Position numbers and translations under genes: made by a program. From Planctomyces sp. SH-PL14 (GTDB taxonomy: Bacteria > Planctomycetota > Planctomycetia > Planctomycetales > Planctomycetaceae): a stretch of DNA of 64,000 bases. The stretch spans positions 992,001 through 1,056,000 of the forward strand of contig NZ_CP011270.1 in assembly GCF_001610835.1 (NCBI RefSeq), read 5' to 3'. Of the stretch, positions 1 through 9,166 are shown piece by piece (position 1 is the first letter of the stretch; every line of letters starts with the position of its first letter). The notes under the pieces were generated by a model. That model saw only the letters and a program-made list of their open reading frames with translations. It did not search any database and had not been told where the DNA came from.

Positions 1-525
1 GCCCAGCGTCTTGCTCCGGGAGCCAAAGTGGAAACCCGCGCGATCGAGCATCCGCAGTTCGTCCCCGGCCGCGGAGCGGAACTGCTCCTGAACGGCGCAT
101 CCTGGGGTCTGCTGGGGGAGATTCATCGCGACGCTCCGGCCCTCAAGCCGCTGAAGCTTCGCGAAGCGCTGACCGTCGCCGAAGTCGACTTCCTGCAGCT
201 TGTGCAGTCGGCCCAGTGGGTGATCGAGGCCCAGCCGCTCCCCGAGCACCATGCCATCCAGCGGGACTTCAACTTCCTCCTCGACGACGCGGTCACCTGG
301 GAGCAGCTCGAAGCGGCGATCCGTCCGGTCGCCGGCCCGCTGCTCGAGCGGATCTCGTTCGTCGAGCAGTACCGCGGCAAGCACATCCCGGCGGGAAAGA
401 AGTCCTACGTCCTCTCGCTGTCGCTGAGGTCGCCCGATCGGACTCTCCAGACCGAAGACGTCGAACCGATCGCCGCCGCCGTCATCGACGCGTGCGGGAA
501 GCAGCTTGGTGCGACGCTGCGGTAG
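1..525 (+). CDS. pheT: Phenylalanine--tRNA ligase beta subunit, C-terminal part (5' truncated)
   Basis: Charges tRNA-Phe with phenylalanine as part of the cytoplasmic alpha2-beta2 PheRS complex. The reading frame is open from the first base, so only about the last 175 residues are present and the start lies outside the window. The visible part has the end of the B3/B4-to-catalytic-like core (SWGLLGEIHRDA, residues about 35-46), followed by the ferredoxin-fold anticodon-binding domain. Typical FDX-ACB signatures are IQRDFNFLLDDAVTWEQL and SLRSPDRTLQTEDVEPI. The gene stops with TAG at 523-525, just before a long inverted repeat that may act as its terminator. The C-terminal domain of PheT is distinctive, so the identification is firm although most of the protein is missing. 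Confidence 0.93.
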   Translation, partial: AQRLAPGAKVETRAIEHPQFVPGRGAELLLNGASWGLLGEIHRDAPALKPLKLREALTVAEVDFLQLVQSAQWVIEAQPLPEHHAIQRDFNFLLDDAVTWEQLEAAIRPVAGPLLERISFVEQYRGKHIPAGKKSYVLSLSLRSPDRTLQTEDVEPIAAAVIDACGKQLGATLR

Positions 526-536
526 GGGACGAAGAG

Positions 537-670
537 TTAAACACCAAGACACCAGGAAGTCACAAAGGGCACAAAGGAGAGGGAGAGGGGCTCGTGTCCC
601 ACTCCCTCTGACAGCTTTAGCCCCTTTCCCCTTTGTGTTCTTGGTGCAACCTTTGTGTCTTGGTGTTTAA
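537..670. repeat. Long-arm inverted repeat, A/C-rich word family 1
   Basis: TTAAACACCAAGACAC at 537-552 is matched perfectly and in inverse by 655-670. Inside these 16-nt ends the arms continue as imperfect purine-rich copies with CACAAAGG words, giving a hairpin of more than 40 pairs. It separates the convergent pheT and DUF1501 genes, so a bidirectional terminator role is possible. There is no long T tract. Confidence 0.75.
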
Positions 671-676
671 TCCTCC

Positions 677-2044
677 TCAGAAAAGCTCCGTAATCGGAGC
701 GCCGCACGGCAGGATCGGGTGCGGGCGGCCGGCGTGGTCGACGGTTTCGCGGGTGACATCGACGCCGAGGTGGCGGTAGATCGTCGCCAGCATGTCCTGG
801 ACGATCTTGGGGTTGTCCTGCGGGATCGCGCCGTTGCGGTCGGAGCTGCCGACGACGCGGCCCCCTTTCACTCCGCCCCCGGCGACGGCGACGCTCATGA
901 CCTGCGGCCAGTGGTCCCGGCCGGCGGCAGCGTTGATCCGCGGCGTTCGGCCCATTTCTCCCCAGGCCACGACAAGGGTGGTCTCCAGCAGCCCGCGCTC
1001 GGAGAGGTCTTCGATCAGCGCGGAGTAGGCCTGGTCCCACCGCGGAAGAAAACCGTTCTGGAGCGACCAGAAGTTGTCTTCGTGCGTGTCCCACCAGCGG
1101 CAGTCGACCGTCACCAGCCGCACCCCCGCCTCGACGAGCCGCCGGGCCAGGAGCATCCGCTGCGGCCAGTTTGGGGCGTCGCCGCCAGCCCGGACGCGGG
1201 ACATGTACTGTCCGAAGAACCCATATCGCTGGCGGACCGCGGCTGTCTCGGAATCGAGATCGAAGGCCTTCTGAACGGCGGTCCCCGCGAGCAGTTCAGA
1301 CGCCTGCCGGTGGAACTCGTCGACGGAGTCCATCGACGCCGTGCCGCCTCGGCGCTTCAGAGCATCGAGGTTCTCCATCAGCCGCCGACGGTCCTGCATC
1401 CGGTCGGTCGAAACCGCTTCCAGCAGGCGGAGGTTCGGAACGACGAATGGCTGTGACGAGGCGGGATCGGCCTGCGTCTCGAAGGCGTCCCAGCGGGAGC
1501 CGAGATACGCCGGGCTTGTCCCGGGGACATGCCGCGGCACCATGACGTAGGCCGGCATCTGGGGGTTGAGCGACTGGAGCTGCCGCTTGATCTGCGAACC
1601 GATACTGGGCGAGACGTTGATGTCGGGGATCGGCCCCGGCGGATGGCCGGTGAAGCAGACCTGGTCCCCGGTCGAGTGGTCGAGGCGGCCGTCCTCGGGG
1701 CGATAGTGCATGCTCCGGATGATGGACCATTTGTCCATGATCTTCGCCGACCGCGGCAGGTGCTCACTCACCTGAATCCCCGGCACGGCGGTGTCGATCG
1801 GGGAAAACTCTCCGCGGATCTCGACCGGGGCCTGCGGTTTGGGATCCCAGGTCTCGAACTGGCTCGGGCCGCCGCGCATCCAGAGGATGATGACCGACCG
1901 GTCGCGGCGGGCCGCCGCTCCGTGGGCCGCTTCGTGGGTGAGGAGTTGTTCGAGCGTCAGCCCGCCCGCGCCGAGCATCCCGATCCGGAGGAGCCCGCGA
2001 CGGTCGACGCGACACTGCTCCCGAAACGCCCGACAGCCACCCAT
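677..2044 (-). CDS. DUF1501 domain-containing exported protein
   Basis: A 455-residue member of the DUF1501 family, which belongs to the alkaline-phosphatase/sulfatase-like fold and is greatly expanded in planctomycetes; its biochemical role is unproven. The leader (CRVDRRGLLRIGMLGAGG) resembles a Tat signal with a twin arginine. Family landmarks are IILWMRGGPSQFETWDPKP near the N-terminus, SEHLPRSAKIMDKWSIIRSM, VDCRWWDTHEDNF, and VVAWGEMGRTPRIN with GRDHWP near the C-terminus; these contain the Asp/His residues expected at the metal site. The start at 2044 is preceded by a clear GGAGGT. The gene is divergent from the giant fusion gene starting at 2234 and shares a 189-bp upstream region with it. 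The opposite strand and other frames are also open because of high GC. Confidence 0.9.
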   Translation of the reverse strand: MGGCRAFREQCRVDRRGLLRIGMLGAGGLTLEQLLTHEAAHGAAARRDRSVIILWMRGGPSQFETWDPKPQAPVEIRGEFSPIDTAVPGIQVSEHLPRSAKIMDKWSIIRSMHYRPEDGRLDHSTGDQVCFTGHPPGPIPDINVSPSIGSQIKRQLQSLNPQMPAYVMVPRHVPGTSPAYLGSRWDAFETQADPASSQPFVVPNLRLLEAVSTDRMQDRRRLMENLDALKRRGGTASMDSVDEFHRQASELLAGTAVQKAFDLDSETAAVRQRYGFFGQYMSRVRAGGDAPNWPQRMLLARRLVEAGVRLVTVDCRWWDTHEDNFWSLQNGFLPRWDQAYSALIEDLSERGLLETTLVVAWGEMGRTPRINAAAGRDHWPQVMSVAVAGGGVKGGRVVGSSDRNGAIPQDNPKIVQDMLATIYRHLGVDVTRETVDHAGRPHPILPCGAPITELF

Positions 2045-2233
2045 GGAGACCTCCTGGAACACATCAATTGATAATGATAGGTTCCCCGGAGCGTTCGAAG
2101 CAACGAATTCCCGGCGTCGCGGAAACTCGCGACGTTGGCGGATCGTTGCCGCGGCGTCGTGTCGGCGCCGGAGCCCGTCCGCTACAACAGGCTCGCGCTC
2201 CGAAGCCGTTGCCTGGACAATGGGAGTCGGAAG

Positions 2234-5200
2234 ATGAGTTTGATCGATGGACCGGCCGTGACCGGTCGCTGGCCGCGGTGCGCGGTCCTGGCGAGTCTGA
2301 TCGTCGCCGGATGGATGTCGCTCGTGGGCCTCGCCGCGGCGGATGAGCCGACGACGGTCGCGGGGATCGCGGCGGCCGATATCACTCCTTCTTACCCGGT
2401 CCGGCTGAACGGGTTCCTCGTTAGGAAGTCCGAGTCGACCGGCGTCCGGCAGCGGATCTGGGCCAAGGCACTCGCTCTCGGGACGGACGAAGAGCGTCCG
2501 GTGGTCCTGATTACGACCGACTCCCTCGGCGTCTCGGACGAGATCGTCCAGGAGGTCGCGGGGCGGCTCAAACAGAAGGCCGGGATCGATCCCGCCCGCG
2601 TCTCGATCACGGCGACGCACACCCATTCGGCTCCGATGCTCAATGGCGTCGCCCCGAACATCTTCGGCGAGCCGATTCCCGACGACGCCCAGGCCCGGAT
2701 CGACCGCTACACCACGGAGTTCAAGAATCATCTCGAAGGGGTCGCCCTCGCGGCGCTCAAGGACCGCCAGCCGGCGCGGCTGTCGTGGGGCATCGGGAAG
2801 GCGTCGTTTGCCATCAACCGCCGCGCGCGGGGCGGCGCCGGACCGGTCGACCACGACGTTCCGATGCTGGCTGTCCATGATCCTGCCGGGAAACTGCGGG
2901 GGATCTACGTCAACTACGCCTGCCACTGTGTCACGCTCTCCGACCCCCTGATCAGCGGCGACTGGGCGGGCTACGCGATGGAGCACATCGAGCGGCTTCA
3001 TCCGGGGGCGCTTGCCCTCATCTCCGTCGGCTGCGGGGCCGACTCCAACCCCTCGTCCGGAGTAACCGGCAGCAACGCCGACGTCGCCTCGCAGCAGGGA
3101 GTCGAGATCGCGACGGCCGTCGACCGGCTCCTCGCCGGCCCACTGCGGCCGATCGCCGGCGTCCCGGAGGTTAAGACGACCCGCATCGACCTTGATCTTG
3201 CTCCGGTTCCGACTCGTGAGGAGTTCGTCCAGACCGGGATGCGGATGGACCCGACCGGCTACTTCGCCCGCGTCCAGGTCGCCAAGCTCGACCGCGGCGA
3301 GACGCTCCGGACAAAGATCAGTTACCCGATCACGACCTGGGCCTTCGGCGACGACCTGGCGATGGTCTTCCTGCCGGGCGAAGTCGTGGCGGAGTACGCG
3401 CTGCGGCTCAAGGCGGAGCTCGACGGCCGGCGGCTGTGGACGAACGCCTACGCCAACGCCGCCCCCTGCTACATCCCCAGCGAGCGGGTTCTCCAGCAGG
3501 GAGGCTACGAAGGGGGCGGGGCGATGATCTACTACGATCAGCCGAACAAATTCGCCCCCGGTCTCGAAGACAAGATCATCGGGACCGTCCGCAACCATCT
3601 CGACGCCGCCTTCGCTCCCCCGGTCGACCCAGCCAAGACCCAGGGAAGCCGGGCTCCCGCTCCCGAGGCAGCCCTCTTTGCTCTCAAGACGCTGCCCGGT
3701 CTGACGGTCGACCTCGTCGCCGCGGAGCCGTTCGTCACGTCGCCCGTCGCAATCGACTTCGGCCCGGACGGCCGGCTGTGGGTCTGCGAGATGTACGACT
3801 ATCCGCAGGGACTCGACGGAAACTACCAGCCCGGCGGACGGGTCCGGATGCTGGAAGACCGCGACGGAGACGGCCACTTCGACAGCTCCTCGGTCTTCCT
3901 CGAAGGGATCCCGTTCCCGACCGGAGTGACGGTCTGGCGGAAGGGGGTCCTCGTTTGCGCTGCTCCGGACATCCTGTACGCCGAAGACACCAACGGTGAT
4001 GGCAAAGCGGATGAAGTCCGCAAGCTGTTCAGCGGGTTCGGGACGGAGAACTTCCAGGCCCGCGTCAATAGCCTGGAGTACGGACTCGACGGCTGGGTCT
4101 ACGGCTCGTGCGGCCTGTTCGGCGGCGAGATCACGAACTCGTTCGGCAAGCCGCCGGTCCGGCTCGGGAATCGCGATTTCCGGATGAAGCCCGACACGGG
4201 CGAGCTCGAGCCCGCCACCGGCCGGACGCAGCAGGGGCGTCCCCGCGACGACTGGGGGAACTGGTTTGGCTGCGACAACAGCAATTTCGCGAGGCACTAC
4301 CCGCTCGCCGACCACGATCTCCGCCGCAACCCGCACGTCGCTCCTCCTGCCGCCTTCGTCTCCCTCCCGGCTGATGCCGAAGCGAACCGGGTCCACTCGG
4401 CGACCGACAAGGTGCAGCTCTTCAAGCTCTCCGGCCAGGGGGGCCGGGCGACGGCGGCGTGCGGCATCGGTGTGTATCGCGACGATCTCCTTGGCGATGC
4501 CTTCCGGGGAGACGTCTTTACGTGCGAACCGGTCAGCCTCGTCGTCCATCACCTGCACCTGAGCCCGCGCGGCGCCAGCTTCGCCGGTGAGCGTCCGGCC
4601 ACGGAGCAGGGACGGGAGTTCCTGGCCTCCACGAACAACTGGTTCCGCCCGGTGCAGGCCCGCACGGGACCGGACGGCGGGCTGTGGGTCGTCGATATGG
4701 CCCGGTTCGTCATCGAGCATCCGCGGTGGATCCCGGAGGCGGACCTCGCCAAGCTCGACGTCCGCGCGGGGTACGACCTCGGCCGCCTCTTCCGCGTTCG
4801 CCCGGCGGACCAGCCGGCCCGAAGCTGGCCGCGTCTCGACCGGCTCGACGCCGCCGGACTCGTCGCGGCTCTCGACTCTCCGAGCGGCTGGCAGCGGGAC
4901 ATGGCGATGCAGCTTCTCCTGTGGAAGCCGGACCCGGCGGCGGCGGCGGCGGCGCTGGCGACTCTGCTCCGCGAGGCCAAACGTCCCGAAACGCGGATGC
5001 AGGCGCTCTGCACATTGGATTGCCTGGGCTCGCTGGTGACCGCTGATCTCGTCCGAGCCTGTTCCGACGAGCACGCCGGCGTTCGCCGACAGGCAGTCCG
5101 GATTGCCGGACTGCACTCCGGCACTGAGCCCGCGATGGTCGAAACGCTGGCCGAACGCGTGAACGATCCCGATCCGCAGGTCCAGCTCGAACTCGCGGTC

Positions 5201-7774
5201 GCGCTCGGACAGAGCCCGTCTCCCGCGGCGGCCGAAGCCCTGGCGAAGCTCGCGGCCCGCAGCGGTGCCACGGCGCATCTCCAGGGAGCGATTGCCAGCA
5301 GCCTGAGCGCCGGGAACGTCGTCGCGGTCCTGAAGGCGGCTCTCCGCGATCCCGCCGTGACGCCAACCGAATCGCTCCTGCGGGCGCTCGTGACCACCGG
5401 CATCGCAGCCCTCCCCGAAGATCAGGTCGCCGCGATCGTGGGCGAAGTGTTCCCCGGAAACATCGAGAAGGAACAGGCCTGGCAGCGTCCTCTGGCGGCG
5501 GTGGCGCTGGAGTCGCTCGACCGCCGCCATCTCGCCCTGTCGAAGCTCCCGGAATCGGCCCAGGCGAGCATCACCTCGGTCATCGACCGCGCCCTTGGCA
5601 CGGTCAAGGATCTGCAACGTCCGGAAGCGGAGCGTGTCGCTGCCATTGGGGTGCTGGGACGCATCCGAGATCGCCAGGAGACCGACCTGAAGATCCTCGC
5701 CGAACTGCTGCAGCCGCAGCATGCGCCGAAGGTGCAGGCGGCTGCCGTCGCGGCGCTGGCCCGGATCGACTCTCGACTCGTCCCGCAGCGGCTCACCGAG
5801 CGCTGGTCCACGCTCTCTCCGGCGCTCCGGAACCAGATCCTTGATCTCCTCATCGGCCGCGCCGCGTGGCAGAGCCACCTGCTCGCCGAGATCGAACAGG
5901 GACGGATCGCCGCGGCCGCGCTCGATCTTCCCCGCCGGCAGCTCCTTCTCACCGGCGGCAACGCGGAGATCGCGACGCGCGCGGAAAAGGTCCTGGCGGG
6001 CGCGGTGAACGCCGACCGCCAGAAGGTCCTCAACACCTATCAGCCGGCCCTCGCGCTGTCCGGTGATGCCGCGCGCGGTCAGGCAGTCTTCGCGAAGACC
6101 TGCTCGGTCTGCCACCGCCTCGACAGCCAGGGGCACGCCATCGGTCCCGACCTCGCCGCTCTTTCGGCCAAGACCCCCGCGTTCTTCCTCCAGGAAATCC
6201 TCGACCCGAACCGGAACGTCGACAGCCGCTACGTCACCTACCTGGCGGTCACGACCGAAGGGCAGACGCACACTGGCCTCCTCGTCGCGGAGTCGGCATC
6301 GAGCATCACACTCCAGGCGCAGGAGGACAAGCGGGTCACGTTGTTGCGGGCCGATCTCGACGAGCTCGCCAGCAGCGGAAAATCGCTCATGCCGGAAGGC
6401 TTCGAGAAGGAGCTCGACCCGCAGAAGGTGGCCGACCTCCTGGCCTACCTCGCGCGGTCGAAGCCGGTTCGCAAGACCTTCCCCGGCAACGATCCCGGCG
6501 TGGTGCAGCCGGCCCCGAACGGGACCGTGTCGCTGCCGGCCACGAAGGGGGAGATTTACGGAGAACAGATCGTCTTCGAGGCCCCGTTCCAGAACATCGG
6601 CTACTGGCACGGAGCGAACGACTCCGTCGCCTGGCAGGTCCAGTTCCCCCAGCCCGCGGACCTCGATGTCTGGCTCGACGCCGCGTGCGATCCGGGGGCG
6701 GAAGGGAACCGGTTTGCCGTTCTTGCGGGAACGACACGCGTCGAAGGGGCGATGCCGTCGACCGGCGGCTGGGACCGCTACCGGCCGGTCAAGGCGGGAA
6801 CGGTCTCGCTGGCCGCCGGGGCTCAGACCGTCACTGTCCGCCCCGCCGGCGACGCCATCCGCGGAGCCCTGATGGACCTGCGGGCCGTCTATCTCGTCCC
6901 GCCCGGAATGAATCCTCCCTCTATGGCGGAGGCGACGCCGAACGCGATCCCCCAGTCGCCGGTTCAGCTCGCTGAAGCGATCCTGAGCGACCAGACCCCC
7001 AAGGCCGACCGGGACCGCTTTGTTGAGGCGAGCCTGCCGCATGCGGACGAAGTCGTCGCCGCCATGGCCCGCGGGCTCGGGAGCGACAGCACCGAGGAGT
7101 ACCGCCGTATCCCATGGATCTGGCGAGTCTCGATCGGCGCCGCGCGGCAGAAGGACCCGCAGGTCCTGACGCGGCTGCTCGACGCCTCGCTCCCCAAGAT
7201 GGGCGAGCCGCTCCGTGACTGGCAGGCAGTCGTTCTTGGCGGGGGAATCATCAATGGCCTCAGTCTGGAAGGGCGATGGCCGACCGAGGAGATTTCCGGC
7301 TGGGTCAAAGACCGCGAAGAGTTGCGGACCCGCTGGAACCAGGCGATCGCCCTGTCGTTTCGCATGGCGGAGGAGACGGCGGTCCGGAACGGGACTCGGT
7401 ATGATGCGCTCCGGATGGTCGCGTGTGGAGATTGGGAGCTGGCTCGTCCGCTCCTGGCGAAATACCTCGGCAAGGGGATGAACGCGGAGCTGCAGATGGG
7501 GGCTGTCAGCGGGCTCGCGGATTGCGATTCTCCCGCCGTTCCCGCGCTCCTGATCGAAGCGTTTCCCGGGCTGACGCCGAAAAACCGCTCACTGGCGATT
7601 GGTGCTCTGCTGCGGTCCGATTCGCGAAAGGCCGCGCTCGTGGAGGCGCTGGAGAAAGGGACGCTCAAGGCTGAAGAGATTCCCGCGGCCGATCGACCGG
7701 CGATTCTGTCAGGGCTGTCTGGTGAGCAGCGATCGAAGGTCGAACAGTTGTTGGCCCCTTCGTCGGCCAAATGA
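2234..7774 (+). CDS. Giant fusion: neutral ceramidase-like domain + membrane-bound dehydrogenase + HEAT + CxxCH cytochrome
   Basis: A secreted 1846-residue multidomain protein. A signal peptide ends near residue 35 (VGLAAA). Residues about 38-455 resemble the N-terminal domain of neutral/alkaline non-lysosomal ceramidases, with His-rich motifs TATHTHSAPML and NYACHCVTL as likely zinc ligands. Residues about 479-855 are the planctomycete/verrucomicrobial membrane-bound dehydrogenase propeller (SPVAIDFGPDGRLWVCEMYD, DRDGDGHFD). Residues about 870-1270 are HEAT-like helices. A haem motif CSVCH lies at residues 1290-1294, with GPDLAAL and QEILDPNRNVDSRY as in the C-terminal planctomycete cytochrome domain. 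A jelly-roll-like segment (about 1432-1552) and a helical tail follow. The ATG at 2234 gives the signal peptide; the upstream open frame to 2135 does not. Substrate unknown; periplasmic oxidation or hydrolysis of an exopolymer is an inference. Confidence 0.85.
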   Translation: MSLIDGPAVTGRWPRCAVLASLIVAGWMSLVGLAAADEPTTVAGIAAADITPSYPVRLNGFLVRKSESTGVRQRIWAKALALGTDEERPVVLITTDSLGVSDEIVQEVAGRLKQKAGIDPARVSITATHTHSAPMLNGVAPNIFGEPIPDDAQARIDRYTTEFKNHLEGVALAALKDRQPARLSWGIGKASFAINRRARGGAGPVDHDVPMLAVHDPAGKLRGIYVNYACHCVTLSDPLISGDWAGYAMEHIERLHPGALALISVGCGADSNPSSGVTGSNADVASQQGVEIATAVDRLLAGPLRPIAGVPEVKTTRIDLDLAPVPTREEFVQTGMRMDPTGYFARVQVAKLDRGETLRTKISYPITTWAFGDDLAMVFLPGEVVAEYALRLKAELDGRRLWTNAYANAAPCYIPSERVLQQGGYEGGGAMIYYDQPNKFAPGLEDKIIGTVRNHLDAAFAPPVDPAKTQGSRAPAPEAALFALKTLPGLTVDLVAAEPFVTSPVAIDFGPDGRLWVCEMYDYPQGLDGNYQPGGRVRMLEDRDGDGHFDSSSVFLEGIPFPTGVTVWRKGVLVCAAPDILYAEDTNGDGKADEVRKLFSGFGTENFQARVNSLEYGLDGWVYGSCGLFGGEITNSFGKPPVRLGNRDFRMKPDTGELEPATGRTQQGRPRDDWGNWFGCDNSNFARHYPLADHDLRRNPHVAPPAAFVSLPADAEANRVHSATDKVQLFKLSGQGGRATAACGIGVYRDDLLGDAFRGDVFTCEPVSLVVHHLHLSPRGASFAGERPATEQGREFLASTNNWFRPVQARTGPDGGLWVVDMARFVIEHPRWIPEADLAKLDVRAGYDLGRLFRVRPADQPARSWPRLDRLDAAGLVAALDSPSGWQRDMAMQLLLWKPDPAAAAAALATLLREAKRPETRMQALCTLDCLGSLVTADLVRACSDEHAGVRRQAVRIAGLHSGTEPAMVETLAERVNDPDPQVQLELAVALGQSPSPAAAEALAKLAARSGATAHLQGAIASSLSAGNVVAVLKAALRDPAVTPTESLLRALVTTGIAALPEDQVAAIVGEVFPGNIEKEQAWQRPLAAVALESLDRRHLALSKLPESAQASITSVIDRALGTVKDLQRPEAERVAAIGVLGRIRDRQETDLKILAELLQPQHAPKVQAAAVAALARIDSRLVPQRLTERWSTLSPALRNQILDLLIGRAAWQSHLLAEIEQGRIAAAALDLPRRQLLLTGGNAEIATRAEKVLAGAVNADRQKVLNTYQPALALSGDAARGQAVFAKTCSVCHRLDSQGHAIGPDLAALSAKTPAFFLQEILDPNRNVDSRYVTYLAVTTEGQTHTGLLVAESASSITLQAQEDKRVTLLRADLDELASSGKSLMPEGFEKELDPQKVADLLAYLARSKPVRKTFPGNDPGVVQPAPNGTVSLPATKGEIYGEQIVFEAPFQNIGYWHGANDSVAWQVQFPQPADLDVWLDAACDPGAEGNRFAVLAGTTRVEGAMPSTGGWDRYRPVKAGTVSLAAGAQTVTVRPAGDAIRGALMDLRAVYLVPPGMNPPSMAEATPNAIPQSPVQLAEAILSDQTPKADRDRFVEASLPHADEVVAAMARGLGSDSTEEYRRIPWIWRVSIGAARQKDPQVLTRLLDASLPKMGEPLRDWQAVVLGGGIINGLSLEGRWPTEEISGWVKDREELRTRWNQAIALSFRMAEETAVRNGTRYDALRMVACGDWELARPLLAKYLGKGMNAELQMGAVSGLADCDSPAVPALLIEAFPGLTPKNRSLAIGALLRSDSRKAALVEALEKGTLKAEEIPAADRPAILSGLSGEQRSKVEQLLAPSSAK

Positions 7775-7845
7775 CAGGGCGGCTCCCACGCACTGGCTCG
7801 CGGAATCGGCACCCGTCGGCACGGGGGGGGGGCTGAATGGTGGTC

Positions 7846-8173
7846 GAACCGCGTGCTTGCCGGCACGACTTCCATAGCTCAAACCCAACGTGCTACGGCA
7901 GCCGGGGTCAAGGGGGCAACCCCTTGCCGCCGGAGGCATTCCGGTGAGGAACCGTGGCAAGCAACGGATGTCCCCTTTGTGGGACCAGCTATGAGCACTC
8001 CTTCACACCACACCGCTGGCTTTGCAATCCCAGCGGGTTGGTGAGGGGGCATACGACACGGTGTCCGCGTTTGGACACGTGCTCCTTCAGACATCTCTCG
8101 ACGGTCAGGCCTCCGGCGGGCAAAGGGGCGGTGCCCCTCTGCACTCCCCACCAGGGGGCCCCTGGACCCGGTG
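7846..8173 (+). repeat. Dispersed intergenic element, copy A (~330 bp)
   Basis: This is the reference orientation of a ten-copy family. It begins with GAACCGCGTGCTTGCCGG and ends with CCCCTGGACCCGGTG. Internal landmarks in order are CTCAAACCCAACGTGC, hairpin CAAGGGG-GCAA-CCCCTTG (7909-7926), GCCGCCGGAGGC, a CACAA/TTGTG-type pairing, CTCAC...GTGAGGGGG, hairpin TGTCC-GCGTTT-GGACA, CTTCAGACATCTCTCGAC, GCCTCCGGCGGGC, hairpin GGGGC-GGT-GCCCC and CCAGGGGGCCCCTGG. It fills most of the 561-bp gap between the fusion gene and fabI. The 70 bp before it hold a G tract and no gene. Confidence 0.9.
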
Positions 8174-8220
8174 GGACTGCGCAAACGCACCCGTCGGCCC
8201 AGGACGCCCGATCTTGGATA

Positions 8221-8250
8221 TTGCCCGCGGCACGCTCCGTTCAGTATTGT
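8221..8250 (+). promoter_or_regulatory. Possible sigma70-like promoter for fabI
   Basis: TTGCCC (8221-8226) and TATTGT (8245-8250) are separated by 18 bp and lie about 85 bp upstream of the fabI start, just downstream of repeat copy A. The match to consensus is only partial. Confidence 0.25.
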
Positions 8251-8335
8251 TCTATCGCCTTGAAACGCAATGACATCGGGGCAGACACATCCATCGCCCC
8301 CGATGGCGGGTCTGTCGGTTACGAAGGACAATGAC

Positions 8336-9166
8336 ATGGGATTCTTTGACGGCAAACGCGGGCTCATTTTCGGCATCGCCAACGAGTACTCGATCGCCTA
8401 CCGCATCACCCAGCAGCTCCACGAGCAGGGGGCCGAAATGGCCTTCACCCACCTGCCCGACAAGGACCCCGCCCGCCCCAAGAATGCCAACAAGGTTAAG
8501 AAACTCGTCGACAGCATGAAGACGAAGTTCCTCATGCCGTGCGACGTCACGAAGGACGCCGACCTCGACGCCGTCTTCGCCAAGGCCAAGGAAGAGTTCG
8601 GGACGATCGACTTCGTTCTCCACAGCATCGCCTTCGCCCCGCCGGCCGACCTCGTCGGCCCCGTCTACGCCTGCAGCCGCGACGGCTTCAAGCTGGCGAT
8701 GGAAATCAGCGCGTACAGCATGATCGCCCTCTGCGGCCGGTCGAAGGACCTGATGCCCAGCGGCGGCAGCATCCTCTGCCTGACGTACCTGGGCGGCGAA
8801 AAGGTCATCCCCGGCTACAACCTGATGGGACTCTGCAAGTCGGCTCTCGAGAGCGCCACCGAATACTGCGCCAGCGAGCTCGGACCGCAGGGGATCCGCG
8901 TCAACGCCCTCAGCGCCGGTCCGGTGAAGACCGTCAGCTCCCAGGGAGTCGGCGAGTTCGACCAGATGCTCAAGCTCTACGAAGCGTTCTCGCCGATGCG
9001 GCGGAACGTCGTTCCCGATGAAGTCGGCAAGTCGGGGATGTTCCTGCTCAGCGACATGGCCAGCGCGATCACGGGTGAGACGCTCCACGTCGACTGCGGC
9101 TACCACGTGATGGGTGGCCCGCCGCACGACGCCGTCGGCAAGCTCGCCCCGGGGGCGGGGGCCTGA
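8336..9166 (+). CDS. fabI: Enoyl-[acyl-carrier-protein] reductase (NADH), FabI type
   Basis: Catalyses the last reduction of each fatty-acid elongation cycle (trans-2-enoyl-ACP to acyl-ACP) in the cytoplasm. The 276-residue product is a short-chain dehydrogenase-fold enzyme. It starts with the FabI-type nucleotide motif [18 protein letters not shown], where Ser/Ala replace the usual glycines. The FabI catalytic Tyr-X6-Lys is in [13 protein letters not shown], and the C-terminal landmarks are [14 protein letters not shown] and [14 protein letters not shown]. The ATG at 8336 follows GAAGGACAATGAC, which contains an AAGGA ribosome site; an upstream in-frame ATG at 8270 is less likely. The stop codon abuts the start of dus, so the two are probably co-transcribed. 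Confidence 0.95.
   Translation: MGFFDGKRGLIFGIANEYSIAYRITQQLHEQGAEMAFTHLPDKDPARPKNANKVKKLVDSMKTKFLMPCDVTKDADLDAVFAKAKEEFGTIDFVLHSIAFAPPADLVGPVYACSRDGFKLAMEISAYSMIALCGRSKDLMPSGGSILCLTYLGGEKVIPGYNLMGLCKSALESATEYCASELGPQGIRVNALSAGPVKTVSSQGVGEFDQMLKLYEAFSPMRRNVVPDEVGKSGMFLLSDMASAITGETLHVDCGYHVMGGPPHDAVGKLAPGAGA

Noticed and set aside
2045-7042. A minus-strand frame of more than 1600 codons continuous with the DUF1501 gene and lying opposite the giant fusion gene
   Set aside because: It is a high-GC shadow: its translation is Arg/Gly/Asp/Glu-rich with no domain, while the plus strand encodes clear motifs. The real minus gene begins at 2044 with its own ribosome site.
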